Shown: positions 15,704 to 23,674 of the stretch, piece after piece
How positions within the stretch are numbered: the stretch's first letter is position 1
Layout: every line of letters starts with the position of its first letter
DNA from: Sulfuricurvum sp. IAE1
GTDB lineage: Bacteria; Campylobacterota; Campylobacteria; Campylobacterales; Sulfurimonadaceae
Assembly: GCF_004347735.1 (NCBI RefSeq)
Contig: NZ_SLTI01000042.1
Span: 248,001-312,000, forward strand
Reading direction: 5' to 3'
DNA: 64,000 nucleotides
Translations under genes and position numbers: made by a program
The notes under the pieces: model-generated
Told to the model about the DNA's origin: nothing
The model's database searches: none
The model's input: only the letters and a program-made list of their open reading frames with translations

Positions 15704-17722
15704 TTAAATCGGTTTGGGATAGCCGTAGTAATACCCTTGGGCGTAGTCGACCCCGATCTCGCGGAGCACCTCAAGGGTCTCTTCGTCCTCGACGTATTCG
15801 GCAATCGTTTTCTTGCCGAACTCCTGTGCGATCTGGTTGATGTGCTTGACGAATATGCGGTCTTTTTCGTTGACCGTGATATTTTTGACGAATTCCCCGT
15901 CGATTTTCACGTATTCGGCATCGAAATATTTCAGGTAGACGAACGACGAGAACCCTGAGCCGAAATCGTCAAGAGCGAAATTGATCCCCTCGTTTTTCAT
16001 CGCCTCGATGATCTCGATGAGCCCTTTGACGTTATGGATCGCCTCGCGTTCGAGGATCTCGATCGTCACCCCGTGTTTTTTCTTTTTCGGGTCGTTGTCG
16101 TAATGGCTTTTGATCTGGTCGATGTAATTGCCGTTAAAGAGGCTGTTGGTCGAGAGGTTGAAGAAAAACTCGACGTCCCACAGCTTTTTCTCTTCCCTCG
16201 CCGCAAGCCCTTTGTTCAGGACGATATGGTCGATTTTGCACGCCATACCGAGGCTCTCGGCCACTTCGATGAACTGTCCGGCCGCCATCACCCCCTCGCC
16301 GTCGCGAATCCGTGCCAGCACTTCGTACCCGAACAGTTTGTTCGTTTTGACGTTATAGATGGGCTGAACGTACGGCTCGACCCGCCCCTCGTCGATGGCG
16401 CGGCGGAGGAATTCCCCTTTTTTCTGGATCTCGGCCGCCATCTCCTGGTCGGTCTGGTCGGCTCTGGCGATCGTGTTTTTCCCGGCCCGTTTGGCCTTGT
16501 ACATCGCCAGATCCGATCCCGTCAGGAGCGCTTCGATGTTCTCCCCCTGCTCGGGGTATTCGGCGACGCCGAAGCTCGCGGTGAGCTTGATCTGGTCGTA
16601 CATCAGCGAGATGGGTGAATTCTCGAGGCTGGAACGGAGTTTTTCGACGACAACATACCCTTTTTCGTACGGCGTTTCGGGAAGGATGACGGCGAACTCG
16701 TCCCCGCCGATCCGTGCGAGGATATCGGCATTACGGAGGTTGCTTCCCAGAATTTCGGTCACCTCTTTGAGGACCACGTCCCCCGCGGCATGCCCGTACG
16801 TGTCGTTGATGTATTTGAAGTTGTCCAGATCGATCATCAGAACCGAGAATTTATGACGGTGGCGGTCGGAGCGTTTGATCTCGTAAGAGAGGAACTCTTC
16901 GAATTTCCGGCGGTTGTAAAGCCCCGTAAGGTAATCGCGATCCGAGAGGTGCTGGAGCTTTTCGTAATAGTCCTGGATCGAATCGAGCATTTTGTTGACG
17001 TAGCTCTCGATGTTTTTGACCTCGAGGATTTTGGTTTTGAGGGTGACCCGTTTGCCCATGTCGTTTTGGTGGATGATATCCTGGATCATCCCGATAAACT
17101 GTTTGAGCGGCTGCACCAGCAGCGAATTGAGACGGAAATAGAGGATGGCAAAAATCAGTACCGTGAAAATGACGAAAAAGATGATGAACGAATTGACCAT
17201 CGTCGTCAGGGATATTTTGAGGTTGGCGACCGGGAACCGGACGTCGATGACGCCGTTGATGTCCCCGATTTTCGCGTTGGTGTGACAGCTGAGGCACTCT
17301 TGCTTGACGACGATCGGGTAGAGGTAGCGGATCTCGTCATCGCCGGTAAGGATCTCTTCGCCTTTCATCGCCTTCATGACCATCGGATCGTGCTCCCTGG
17401 CCTGTTTGTCGTGTTCGCGGTCGCCGAAAAGCTCGGCGACGATGGGGCTCCGGTAGGCGTTGATCCGCATGTCGGGTTCGACGTCGTTGAGCCGGACGAT
17501 GATCGCGTCGAGCTCCTCTTTGCTCCACCCTTTTTCCATCGCCGAATAGAGCGCTTCGAACGCCATCCGGCTCGTTTTGCGGGCATCGACGCGGGCGAGG
17601 TCGTCGATCGCGCGCTGTTTGATGAAAATACCGTAGACGAACGCGACCGCAAGGCTTGCCAGAAGTGAAAGTATGACCGTTTTCGCGATCAGCCGTTTAT
17701 AGGTCGTGTACCGTTTTGTCAC
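15704..17722 (-). CDS. Membrane c-di-GMP enzyme with haem-binding sensor, GGDEF and EAL domains
   Basis: 672 residues: TM1 about 11-33, a periplasmic DUF3365/Tll0287-type domain with a c-type haem motif CLSCH (Cys143, Cys146, His147), TM2 about 167-190, a HAMP-like linker, GGDEF (about 255-425, intact IGGDEFAV) and EAL (about 430-672). The EAL signature reads EVLAR and keeps DDFGSGFSS and DGEFVKN, so both activities may be present, or one domain may be regulatory. A haem at this position suggests redox or gas sensing. GTG start, with AGGA eight bases upstream. Confidence 0.9.
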   Translation of the reverse strand: MTKRYTTYKRLIAKTVILSLLASLAVAFVYGIFIKQRAIDDLARVDARKTSRMAFEALYSAMEKGWSKEELDAIIVRLNDVEPDMRINAYRSPIVAELFGDREHDKQAREHDPMVMKAMKGEEILTGDDEIRYLYPIVVKQECLSCHTNAKIGDINGVIDVRFPVANLKISLTTMVNSFIIFFVIFTVLIFAILYFRLNSLLVQPLKQFIGMIQDIIHQNDMGKRVTLKTKILEVKNIESYVNKMLDSIQDYYEKLQHLSDRDYLTGLYNRRKFEEFLSYEIKRSDRHRHKFSVLMIDLDNFKYINDTYGHAAGDVVLKEVTEILGSNLRNADILARIGGDEFAVILPETPYEKGYVVVEKLRSSLENSPISLMYDQIKLTASFGVAEYPEQGENIEALLTGSDLAMYKAKRAGKNTIARADQTDQEMAAEIQKKGEFLRRAIDEGRVEPYVQPIYNVKTNKLFGYEVLARIRDGEGVMAAGQFIEVAESLGMACKIDHIVLNKGLAAREEKKLWDVEFFFNLSTNSLFNGNYIDQIKSHYDNDPKKKKHGVTIEILEREAIHNVKGLIEIIEAMKNEGINFALDDFGSGFSSFVYLKYFDAEYVKIDGEFVKNITVNEKDRIFVKHINQIAQEFGKKTIAEYVEDEETLEVLREIGVDYAQGYYYGYPKPI

Positions 17723-17827
17723 TGGAGGATCCTACCGATTTTTCTTGATTTTTTAATTATATCGGTGTGACCCTTAATTTAAAAATATAACTTTTTCTTT
17801 TTATATCTTGGGGAGAGGCCGAGGGAA

Positions 17828-18613
17828 TCAGCCGTTTTTGAGGGTTCGCAGTGCCGTTTCGACGTCGTCCTGGCGCATCAGCGATTCGCCGACGAGAAAA
17901 GCATCGACCCCCGCTTTGTTCAGGTCTTCGAGCTGTCCGTGCTCATAAATGCCGCTTTCGGCCACGATGATTTTGCCGTTGGGGATCAGCGGGATGAGAT
18001 CATAAGAGAGGTTCATGTTCATCTCGAACGTCTGGAGGTTTCGGTGGTTGATCCCGATGATGTCGGCCCCCGCGTAGATCGCCTTGGTCAGTTCGGCCTT
18101 GTCATGGATCTCGACGAGCGCTTCCATCCCCAGGTGGCGGGTGTAATTGAGCAGCTCTTTGAGCTCGCTTTTAGAAAGGGCCGCCGCGATAAGGAGGACA
18201 AAATCGGCACCGTAGACGAGCGCTTCGAGCAACTGGTATTTGGAAACGATGAAATCTTTGCGCAGAAGGGGAATGCTGACGTAACGACGGATCTCGGCGA
18301 GGTAGTCGAGGCTCCCCTGGAAAAAATGGGGTTCGGTCAGGACCGAAATGGCGTTCGCTCCGCCCCGTTCGTACCCTTGCGCGATCGCGATGGGATCGAA
18401 ATCTTCGCGGATGACCCCTTTGGAGGGGCTGGCCTTTTTCACTTCCGAGATGATCCGGTAGGGTTCCTCGGGAGTCGAGGTCAGAAACGCCCGGACGTCA
18501 CGGGGGGCACGGGCGTTGAACGCCAGAGAGCGCCCCAGCCACTCCATGCTGAATTTGGCCTCGCGCTCTTTGAGGTCCTCTTTGGTTTTTTTGATGATGT
18601 CATCTAAAATCAT
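17828..18613 (-). CDS. trpC: Indole-3-glycerol phosphate synthase
   Basis: TIM-barrel enzyme of tryptophan synthesis. 261 residues with [42 protein letters not shown] and VAESGI, all family motifs. The start is the ATG at 18613, overlapping the stop of the TPR gene as ATGA, so it is translationally coupled to a gene outside the trp pathway. No other trp gene is in this window. Confidence 0.95.
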   Translation of the reverse strand: MILDDIIKKTKEDLKEREAKFSMEWLGRSLAFNARAPRDVRAFLTSTPEEPYRIISEVKKASPSKGVIREDFDPIAIAQGYERGGANAISVLTEPHFFQGSLDYLAEIRRYVSIPLLRKDFIVSKYQLLEALVYGADFVLLIAAALSKSELKELLNYTRHLGMEALVEIHDKAELTKAIYAGADIIGINHRNLQTFEMNMNLSYDLIPLIPNGKIIVAESGIYEHGQLEDLNKAGVDAFLVGESLMRQDDVETALRTLKNG

Positions 18614-19875
18614 TTCGTTTTCTCCTTGGGTTTGCACGCTTCGATTGCTTTGAGGTGGTCGCGCACCTCCTGCTCGTCGGTACCGATCATCGATTCGACC
18701 TGTTTGATGAGCCGGAGCGCTTCGGCACATTCGCCCCGTTTGTAATGGCCCCATGCAAGCGAATCGATGTAAAACGGAGAATCGGGCTGTTTTTCGAGAG
18801 CGCGGCGGACGTATCCCATCCCTTCGCTGACATTGACGTCGTGATCGATCATCAGGTAGCCCAGGTAATTGAGATAAAGCGGCTCTTCGATGTCGTCCGC
18901 CGCTTTTTTGAGCTTGGCGACAACATCGGCGACGAGAGCGGGATCGTTTCGATCCACAGAGCCTTCATAGCGGTAAACGGCGCTCTGTGCAAGGAAAAGC
19001 GGGTTATCCTGGTCTTCGTATAGCGTCATCGCCAGGGCGGAAGCCTTGTCGAAAGCCCTGGCCTGTACATAGAGATCGAGAAGCATCGAATCGTTCAGAT
19101 GCGATCTCTCGAGCAACGCCGTCATTTTGGCGTAATCTTTCAAAAAAAGGTAGATTTTAAGGGCCTCTTCGGCGGAAGCGGCGTCACCGAAGGCATCGTA
19201 AACCTGCTCGTACATCGCGGCGGCATCGCCGAGCGCTCCGCCGTCGCCGTAAAAACTCGCCAGCCGTTTGCCGATCACGACGCTGTTACCCTGCGTGCCG
19301 ATATGCTCTTTGAGAAATTTGACCGCTTCGGCCTTGCGCCCCAGATGGGCGTATTCGATGAGGGCGATCCTCTCGGCGGTATTGTGGTCAAACCCCATTG
19401 CATACGCTTTTTTCAGCGCTCCCAGCGCCCCTTCGTAATCGGCGAGTTTCAAACGCGCCTCGGCGTAGAGGAGATGATCGGGGGCTTTGGGATTGTTCTG
19501 GGTGAGGAGAAACGCTTTCTGCGAAGCCTGGGCGAAATCACCCCCCTTGATCAGCGCGATCACTTCGAACCGTTTGAGGATTTCGTCGTTCGGAGATTTG
19601 GCGAGTGCCTCGGCGGTCATTTTCGCGAGCGTTTTGGTGTCGTTGGCGTGTTCGAGCATCTTGAGCGACTGGTAGAGGTATTCGCTCTTCGCGGTCTTTT
19701 TGTGAAGTTCGGCGAAAAAAGCCGATGCGCGGTGGTATTTGTGCCGCACCTGCGCGTCGAGGGCATAGAGGGCGAAGGTGTCTTCGAACGTATTGATCTG
19801 GATCGCGGGTTTGGGAACGGCGGCCGAATGGGCGAGCACGGCCCCTACGATAAGGGCGAAAAAAGTTTTAGTCAT
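18610..19875 (-). CDS. Exported tetratricopeptide-repeat protein
   Basis: 421 residues: a signal peptide ([19 protein letters not shown]) followed by helical repeats with TPR spacing throughout (e.g. [40 protein letters not shown]). Probably periplasmic or outer-membrane-associated scaffold; partner unknown. The start overlaps the 3' end of the YkgJ-like gene by 8 bases and the stop overlaps trpC, placing it in a four-gene run. Confidence 0.82.
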   Translation of the reverse strand: MTKTFFALIVGAVLAHSAAVPKPAIQINTFEDTFALYALDAQVRHKYHRASAFFAELHKKTAKSEYLYQSLKMLEHANDTKTLAKMTAEALAKSPNDEILKRFEVIALIKGGDFAQASQKAFLLTQNNPKAPDHLLYAEARLKLADYEGALGALKKAYAMGFDHNTAERIALIEYAHLGRKAEAVKFLKEHIGTQGNSVVIGKRLASFYGDGGALGDAAAMYEQVYDAFGDAASAEEALKIYLFLKDYAKMTALLERSHLNDSMLLDLYVQARAFDKASALAMTLYEDQDNPLFLAQSAVYRYEGSVDRNDPALVADVVAKLKKAADDIEEPLYLNYLGYLMIDHDVNVSEGMGYVRRALEKQPDSPFYIDSLAWGHYKRGECAEALRLIKQVESMIGTDEQEVRDHLKAIEACKPKEKTK

Positions 19876-20236
19876 GGATGATCCCCGGGCATTCGGCTTT
19901 GAGCTCGTCGATGCGGTGCCGGAAATAATCCCAGAACGGAAAGGTCCGGCACTGCAGCGGTCTGGCTTCGTATATGCTACACCCGTTTCGTGAACGGCTG
20001 AAAAACACGCAGTCAAACGACCCGTTTACCTTTACCTCTTTGAGGGAATAGCGATACCCCTCTTTGCGCAGGTAGGTACGTCGGAACTCCCCCTCCTCCA
20101 TCTCCAGCAGTTTTGCGATGGCGGCGATTTCGGTCACGGAAACGAAGATGTTGCCGCTCTCTCCCGTACAGCAGTTCCCCCCGCACGAAGCACAGGCGGA
20201 AGGGTCGAACGCGTAACAGAAACCTTCGCGGGTCAT
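19868..20236 (-). CDS. YkgJ-family cysteine-cluster protein
   Basis: 122 residues with the YkgJ pattern: CASCGGNCC near the N-terminus, then C-x7-ARPLQCRTFPFW. These cysteines likely bind zinc or an Fe-S cluster; cellular role unknown. The ATG at 20236 overlaps the stop of the preceding gene as TAATG and opens MTREGFCYAFDPSAC, where family members usually start; an ATG four codons earlier is possible. Confidence 0.85.
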   Translation of the reverse strand: MTREGFCYAFDPSACASCGGNCCTGESGNIFVSVTEIAAIAKLLEMEEGEFRRTYLRKEGYRYSLKEVKVNGSFDCVFFSRSRNGCSIYEARPLQCRTFPFWDYFRHRIDELKAECPGIIHD

Positions 20237-20931
20237 TAAATCGGACATTTGATACTGTGCGCCTTTGCTTTATCGTAAATTGCCTGCACCGCAGGGGAAT
20301 ACCGCTCTCCCTCCAACGTGATCAGCGGGGAGAGCACATTCAAAAGGGAGCGGCTGTTTTTTTTCAGATGGAGCATCACCAGCGTGCTGGGACGGTCCTC
20401 TTTGGAATGGACGAATTGTACATCAACGACTCTTAATCCTGAACTCTCGCACGCGGCGCACAGCTGGACGAACTGCCGCGCGTCGTAACAGATCGCCGCT
20501 TCGCCGTCGGATTTGAGGAGCTTGGAAATCTTGGCGATGAACGCTCCGATAGGGAGATGGACGTTATAGCGGGCCTGATGGAGCATCGGGTGGACGCTGC
20601 GCGAAACCCCCTCGTGATAAAACGGCGGGTTCGAGACGATCCAGTCGTAACTCCCGTGCGGCCCGTGTTCGAGGAAATCCCCCTCATAGAGCGTGTACGC
20701 GATCCCGTTGACTTGCGCATTACGGCGGGCGAACTGCGCATAAACGTCCTGCTTTTCGACCGCTTCGAGCTCGACCCCGGGGAAATCGCGCGCGATGAGC
20801 AATCCCACGATTCCGCATCCCGCCCCGACGTCGAGCGTCCGCCCTTTGGGGGAGAACAGGGAAATAAACCCGTACAGCAGGATCGAATCGCTGTTGTAGC
20901 AATACCCCTCATCGGGCTGGTAAAGGAGCAT
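20236..20931 (-). CDS. tRNA1(Val) adenine-N6-methyltransferase-like protein
   Basis: 231 residues of a class I SAM-dependent methyltransferase: DVGAGCGIVGLLIA (SAM site, about 36-49) and the catalytic VSNPPFY (N6-adenine motif NPPF). The N-terminal YQPDEGYCYNSDSILL is typical of TrmN6/YfiC. The tRNA target is inferred from family membership. GAGG five bases before the ATG. Confidence 0.85.
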   Translation of the reverse strand: MLLYQPDEGYCYNSDSILLYGFISLFSPKGRTLDVGAGCGIVGLLIARDFPGVELEAVEKQDVYAQFARRNAQVNGIAYTLYEGDFLEHGPHGSYDWIVSNPPFYHEGVSRSVHPMLHQARYNVHLPIGAFIAKISKLLKSDGEAAICYDARQFVQLCAACESSGLRVVDVQFVHSKEDRPSTLVMLHLKKNSRSLLNVLSPLITLEGERYSPAVQAIYDKAKAHSIKCPI

Positions 20932-20990
20932 CAGAGCCTCTCAGATGTATTATAATGTCGAAATTATACCTTTTATACAGGCTTACTACC

Positions 20991-21710
20991 ATGATTATTA
21001 TCCCCGCCCGTCTCGCTTCCACCCGATTTCCCGAAAAAGTGCTCGCCGATATCGGCGGCTTGCCGATGGTGGTCCGCACCGCCAAGCGCGTTGAGGCTAT
21101 CGACCGCGTCGTGGTCGCGTGCGACGACGAAAAAATCCTCGACATCTGCGCCGCGCACGGAATCGAAGCGCGCCTCACCTCGACGACCCACAAAAGCGGC
21201 ACCGACCGGATCAACGAATGCGCCCAGATCCTCGACATTCCCGATGAAGAGCTGATCATCAACGTCCAGGCCGACGAGCCCTTCATCGAAACCGAAGTAC
21301 TCGAACGGCTCTACGAGCGCCTCAACGCCCTCAAAGCCGCGAACGAACCGTTTGTCATGGCGAGCTGCTACAACGCGATCAATACCGAAACGGCCCAAGA
21401 CCCCAACCTCGTCAAAGTGATCACCGACGTCCACCACAACGCGATCTATTTCTCCCGCAGCCCGATCCCTTTCAACCGCAGCGGGGAAGCCTCCTACTTC
21501 GGCCACATCGGCATCTACGGCTTTACCAAAAAAAGCCTGCACGACTTCTGCGCGCTGGGGGAGGCGCCGCTGGAGGACATCGAAAAGCTCGAGCAGCTCC
21601 GCGCCCTCTACCACGGCAAAAAAATATCGATGGTCAAAGTCGAGAGCACCGGGTTCGGGATCGATACGGTTGAAGACCTGGAGCGGGCGAAGAAGATTTT
21701 CGGAATCTAA
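20991..21710 (+). CDS. kdsB: 3-deoxy-manno-octulosonate cytidylyltransferase
   Basis: Activates Kdo as CMP-Kdo for lipopolysaccharide core synthesis. 239 residues with IIIPARLASTRFPEKVLADI, CDDEKI, QADEPFIE, and LEQLRAL near the end, all diagnostic. The ATG at 20991 begins the nucleotide-binding strand; the upstream in-frame ATG would add non-family residues. -10-like boxes TATAAT and ATTATAC lie just upstream. Confidence 0.95.
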   Translation: MIIIPARLASTRFPEKVLADIGGLPMVVRTAKRVEAIDRVVVACDDEKILDICAAHGIEARLTSTTHKSGTDRINECAQILDIPDEELIINVQADEPFIETEVLERLYERLNALKAANEPFVMASCYNAINTETAQDPNLVKVITDVHHNAIYFSRSPIPFNRSGEASYFGHIGIYGFTKKSLHDFCALGEAPLEDIEKLEQLRALYHGKKISMVKVESTGFGIDTVEDLERAKKIFGI

Positions 21711-21721
21711 ACTCTCCATTT

Positions 21722-21753
21722 GCTACGCTGTTGCTACGCAGCAGGCGTACAAT
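21722..21753 (+). promoter_or_regulatory. Promoter with GCTACG direct-repeat operator before the 113-residue gene
   Basis: GCTACG at 21722-21727 and 21733-21738 (11-bp period), then exactly 9 bp to a -10 box TACAAT at 21748-21753. Geometry is identical to the sites at 1191-1222 and 50427-50458. Confidence 0.7.
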
Positions 21754-21787
21754 AATCGGATCGAATTGTTTTTAACAAGGAGCTTCC

Positions 21788-22129
21788 ATGTCTCTCATCG
21801 AAATCTTCACCGATTACGTCCTCAACCGCAAAAGCCTCAAAGAATACGTCGAAGTGCGCAAAACGATCAACGAACGGGGCGAATTCAATGACGCGAAACT
21901 GATCCGCGCGCAGGAGATTCTCGAACGGCTTAAAGCCGAAGAGCCCGAAGTGTACGAGGGGATGTACGAAACGCTTGCCAAGGTCTACGCCCGCAACGCG
22001 GGACTGACGGTCGAATACCCCATCGAGTTCATTCGGCAGATTCTACGGATGTACCGCGGTCACGAAACCCCTACACAGGTATATGAAGAGTACAAACGGG
22101 TGCTCGAACACTACCACCACGACGTATAG
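21788..22129 (+). CDS. Conserved-looking small cytoplasmic protein, unknown function
   Basis: 113 residues, mostly helical, acidic/basic mixed (EYVEVRKTINERGEFNDAKL, RAQEILERLKAEEPEVYEGM). No signal peptide or membrane helix and no recognised family. CAAGGAG six bases before the ATG. Its promoter carries the GCTACG operator shared with the MCP and porin genes, so it is a candidate member of the same regulon. Confidence 0.75.
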   Translation: MSLIEIFTDYVLNRKSLKEYVEVRKTINERGEFNDAKLIRAQEILERLKAEEPEVYEGMYETLAKVYARNAGLTVEYPIEFIRQILRMYRGHETPTQVYEEYKRVLEHYHHDV

Positions 22130-22161
22130 CCCCCTCCCCCCATTGCGGCGGGAATGTTAAA

Positions 22162-22641
22162 TCATTTAGAGGCCGCTTCGAACCGTTCTTTGATCTTCTT
22201 GTCCAAATCGGGTTTCAGCATCATGGCCCACTGTGCACTGATTTTCATGGCGTCAACGGCCAGAACGGGCATTTTATCAATCAGTTTTTTCCCTGAAGGT
22301 GTTTCATAAAACCGATTGACCTCTTTGATGTCTTCCAGCTCAAAGTGGTTGGAGTACATTACGACTATCATTTCTTCAAATTCGGGAAACCTTTCGGTGT
22401 AGACCGCTTTGATATCTTCAAGCATCCCCATTGCCAAATTCGGTGTCATCTTCACACCTTTAGCCTGAGTATCTTTAATCATCTGATGCCCCAATAAATC
22501 GATGATTTTAGACGAAGATTCGAGAACTTTCGTCGTCGTAAGCAATTTCTTGATCTCAGCACGTTTTTCTGGATCAACATCATCCGCAAAAATCGAAATC
22601 GAAAGACAGACCATCATGGCGAACATAGAAACCAATCGCAT
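22162..22641 (-). CDS. Exported DUF2059 family protein
   Basis: 159 residues: signal peptide (MRLVSMFAMMVCLSISIFA), then the DUF2059 helical domain with YSNHFELEDIKEVNRFYETP and GKKLIDKMP. Probably periplasmic; function unknown. AAAGGATAAAA precedes the ATG and a -10 box TATAAT lies at about 22672. The codon use is slightly more AT-rich than neighbouring genes. Confidence 0.85.
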   Translation of the reverse strand: MRLVSMFAMMVCLSISIFADDVDPEKRAEIKKLLTTTKVLESSSKIIDLLGHQMIKDTQAKGVKMTPNLAMGMLEDIKAVYTERFPEFEEMIVVMYSNHFELEDIKEVNRFYETPSGKKLIDKMPVLAVDAMKISAQWAMMLKPDLDKKIKERFEAASK

Positions 22642-22792
22642 TTTTATCCTTTGTCAATTCAGAATGAAAAAATTATACCCAAATAGGGAATGGGATTTAT
22701 TGTTAAATTTCAATGACGAAAAGAGTATTTTACACGATCGGATATGAACGCCTGTATGTATCGGATATGGAAACGTTAGAGGGAAAGCAGTT

Positions 22793-22822
22793 AAAAAAAA
22801 GAGTCCCCCGGAAAATCGGGGG
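22793..22822 (-). terminator. Intrinsic terminator of rpsO
   Basis: Minus strand: six-base GC stem CCCCCG / CGGGGG with a six-base loop, followed by ACTC and eight T, 12 bases after the rpsO stop. Confidence 0.85.
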
Positions 22823-22833
22823 AAAATATCGAT

Positions 22834-23109
22834 TTAGATATTGTCGCGGATACCGAGTTCTGCGATAACTTTGTTGTAGCTCTCTTTGTTTGTGCGTTTG
22901 AGGTAACGCATCAAACGGCGGCGCTGACCGACGAGTTTCAAAAGACCAAGACGTGAAGAGTGGTCTTTTTTGAATGTTTTAAGGTGTTCTGTCAAAGTGT
23001 TGATGCGAGTCGTCAACAAAGCGATTTGTACTTCGCTTGAACCTGTGTCGCCTTCTTTTTTCTGGAACTGAGTGATAATCTGCGCTTTTTTCGCCGTATC
23101 CAAAGCCAT
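22834..23109 (-). CDS. rpsO: Ribosomal protein S15
   Basis: 30S subunit protein that binds 16S rRNA helices 20-22. 91 residues with [34 protein letters not shown] and RRRLMRYLK, all diagnostic. The start is the ATG at 23109 after GGAGGC, not the longer upstream reading. Its -10 box TATAAT is at 23174-23179. Confidence 0.97.
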   Translation of the reverse strand: MALDTAKKAQIITQFQKKEGDTGSSEVQIALLTTRINTLTEHLKTFKKDHSSRLGLLKLVGQRRRLMRYLKRTNKESYNKVIAELGIRDNI

Positions 23110-23173
23110 AATAGCCTCCTGATGGGTATAAATATTACCTGTAATGGACGATTCCATAACAAGCAGGGTCGGA

Positions 23174-23179
23174 ATTATA
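23174..23179 (-). promoter_or_regulatory. -10 box of rpsO
   Basis: TATAAT on the minus strand, leader of about 60 bases to the rpsO ATG. S15 leaders commonly carry autoregulatory structure; none was modelled here. Confidence 0.5.
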
Positions 23180-23228
23180 CCTGAAATTTCCCTTTTTGCG
23201 GCAAAAACATCCTCTAATTATTTTTGGC

Positions 23229-23234
23229 TATAAT
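23229..23234 (+). promoter_or_regulatory. -10 box of the rrf2-flhA unit
   Basis: GGCTATAATACC, 33 bases before the Rrf2 ATG. Confidence 0.5.
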
Positions 23235-23266
23235 ACCCCTCAAATAGATGCGGAGGAACCTCTCGG

Positions 23267-23671
23267 ATGCTGATGACCCGTGCCAGTGAATATGCCCTTC
23301 TTTCGCTCATCGTGCTGGCCAGGGCGCAGCGGGCGCTCGATGCCGACACCCTCTCGCGGGAGCTCGATATTTCGAAAAGCTTTCTGGCCAAGATTCTGCA
23401 GGCGCTTGCCCGAAAAGGGATCCTCAACTCCTACAAAGGGGTTAACGGGGGGTTTGAACTCGCCCGTCCCTGCGGCGAAATCACGGTTCTGGAGGTAATG
23501 GAAGCGGCCGAGGGGAAAAGCCCCGCGGTGTTCAGCTGTTCCCCTTCCGCCGATGACTGCCCTTCGAACAAGGCGACCACCTGTTCGCTCTGGCCGTTTC
23601 TCAACCGCCTCCAAAACAAAGTCGACGGCTTCCTGGGGACCCTGACCCTCGAAGCGATCCTGGAAGAGTAA
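23267..23671 (+). CDS. Rrf2-family transcriptional regulator
   Basis: 134 residues: winged helix (MTRASEYALLSLIVLA, SKSFLAKILQALARKGIL, GVNGGFELA) and three cysteines (91, 98, 106; C-x6-C-x7-C) in the position where IscR/NsrR hold an Fe-S cluster. It therefore may sense iron, redox or NO. It is directly upstream of flhA in the same unit, and next to rpsO, an order also found in Campylobacter. Confidence 0.9.
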   Translation: MLMTRASEYALLSLIVLARAQRALDADTLSRELDISKSFLAKILQALARKGILNSYKGVNGGFELARPCGEITVLEVMEAAEGKSPAVFSCSPSADDCPSNKATTCSLWPFLNRLQNKVDGFLGTLTLEAILEE

Positions 23672-23674
23672 TCC

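Noticed and set aside
22678-22792. Small gene or RNA between DUF2059 and the rpsO terminator
   Set aside because: AT-rich sequence with no ribosome site, hairpin or long frame; nothing can be supported.
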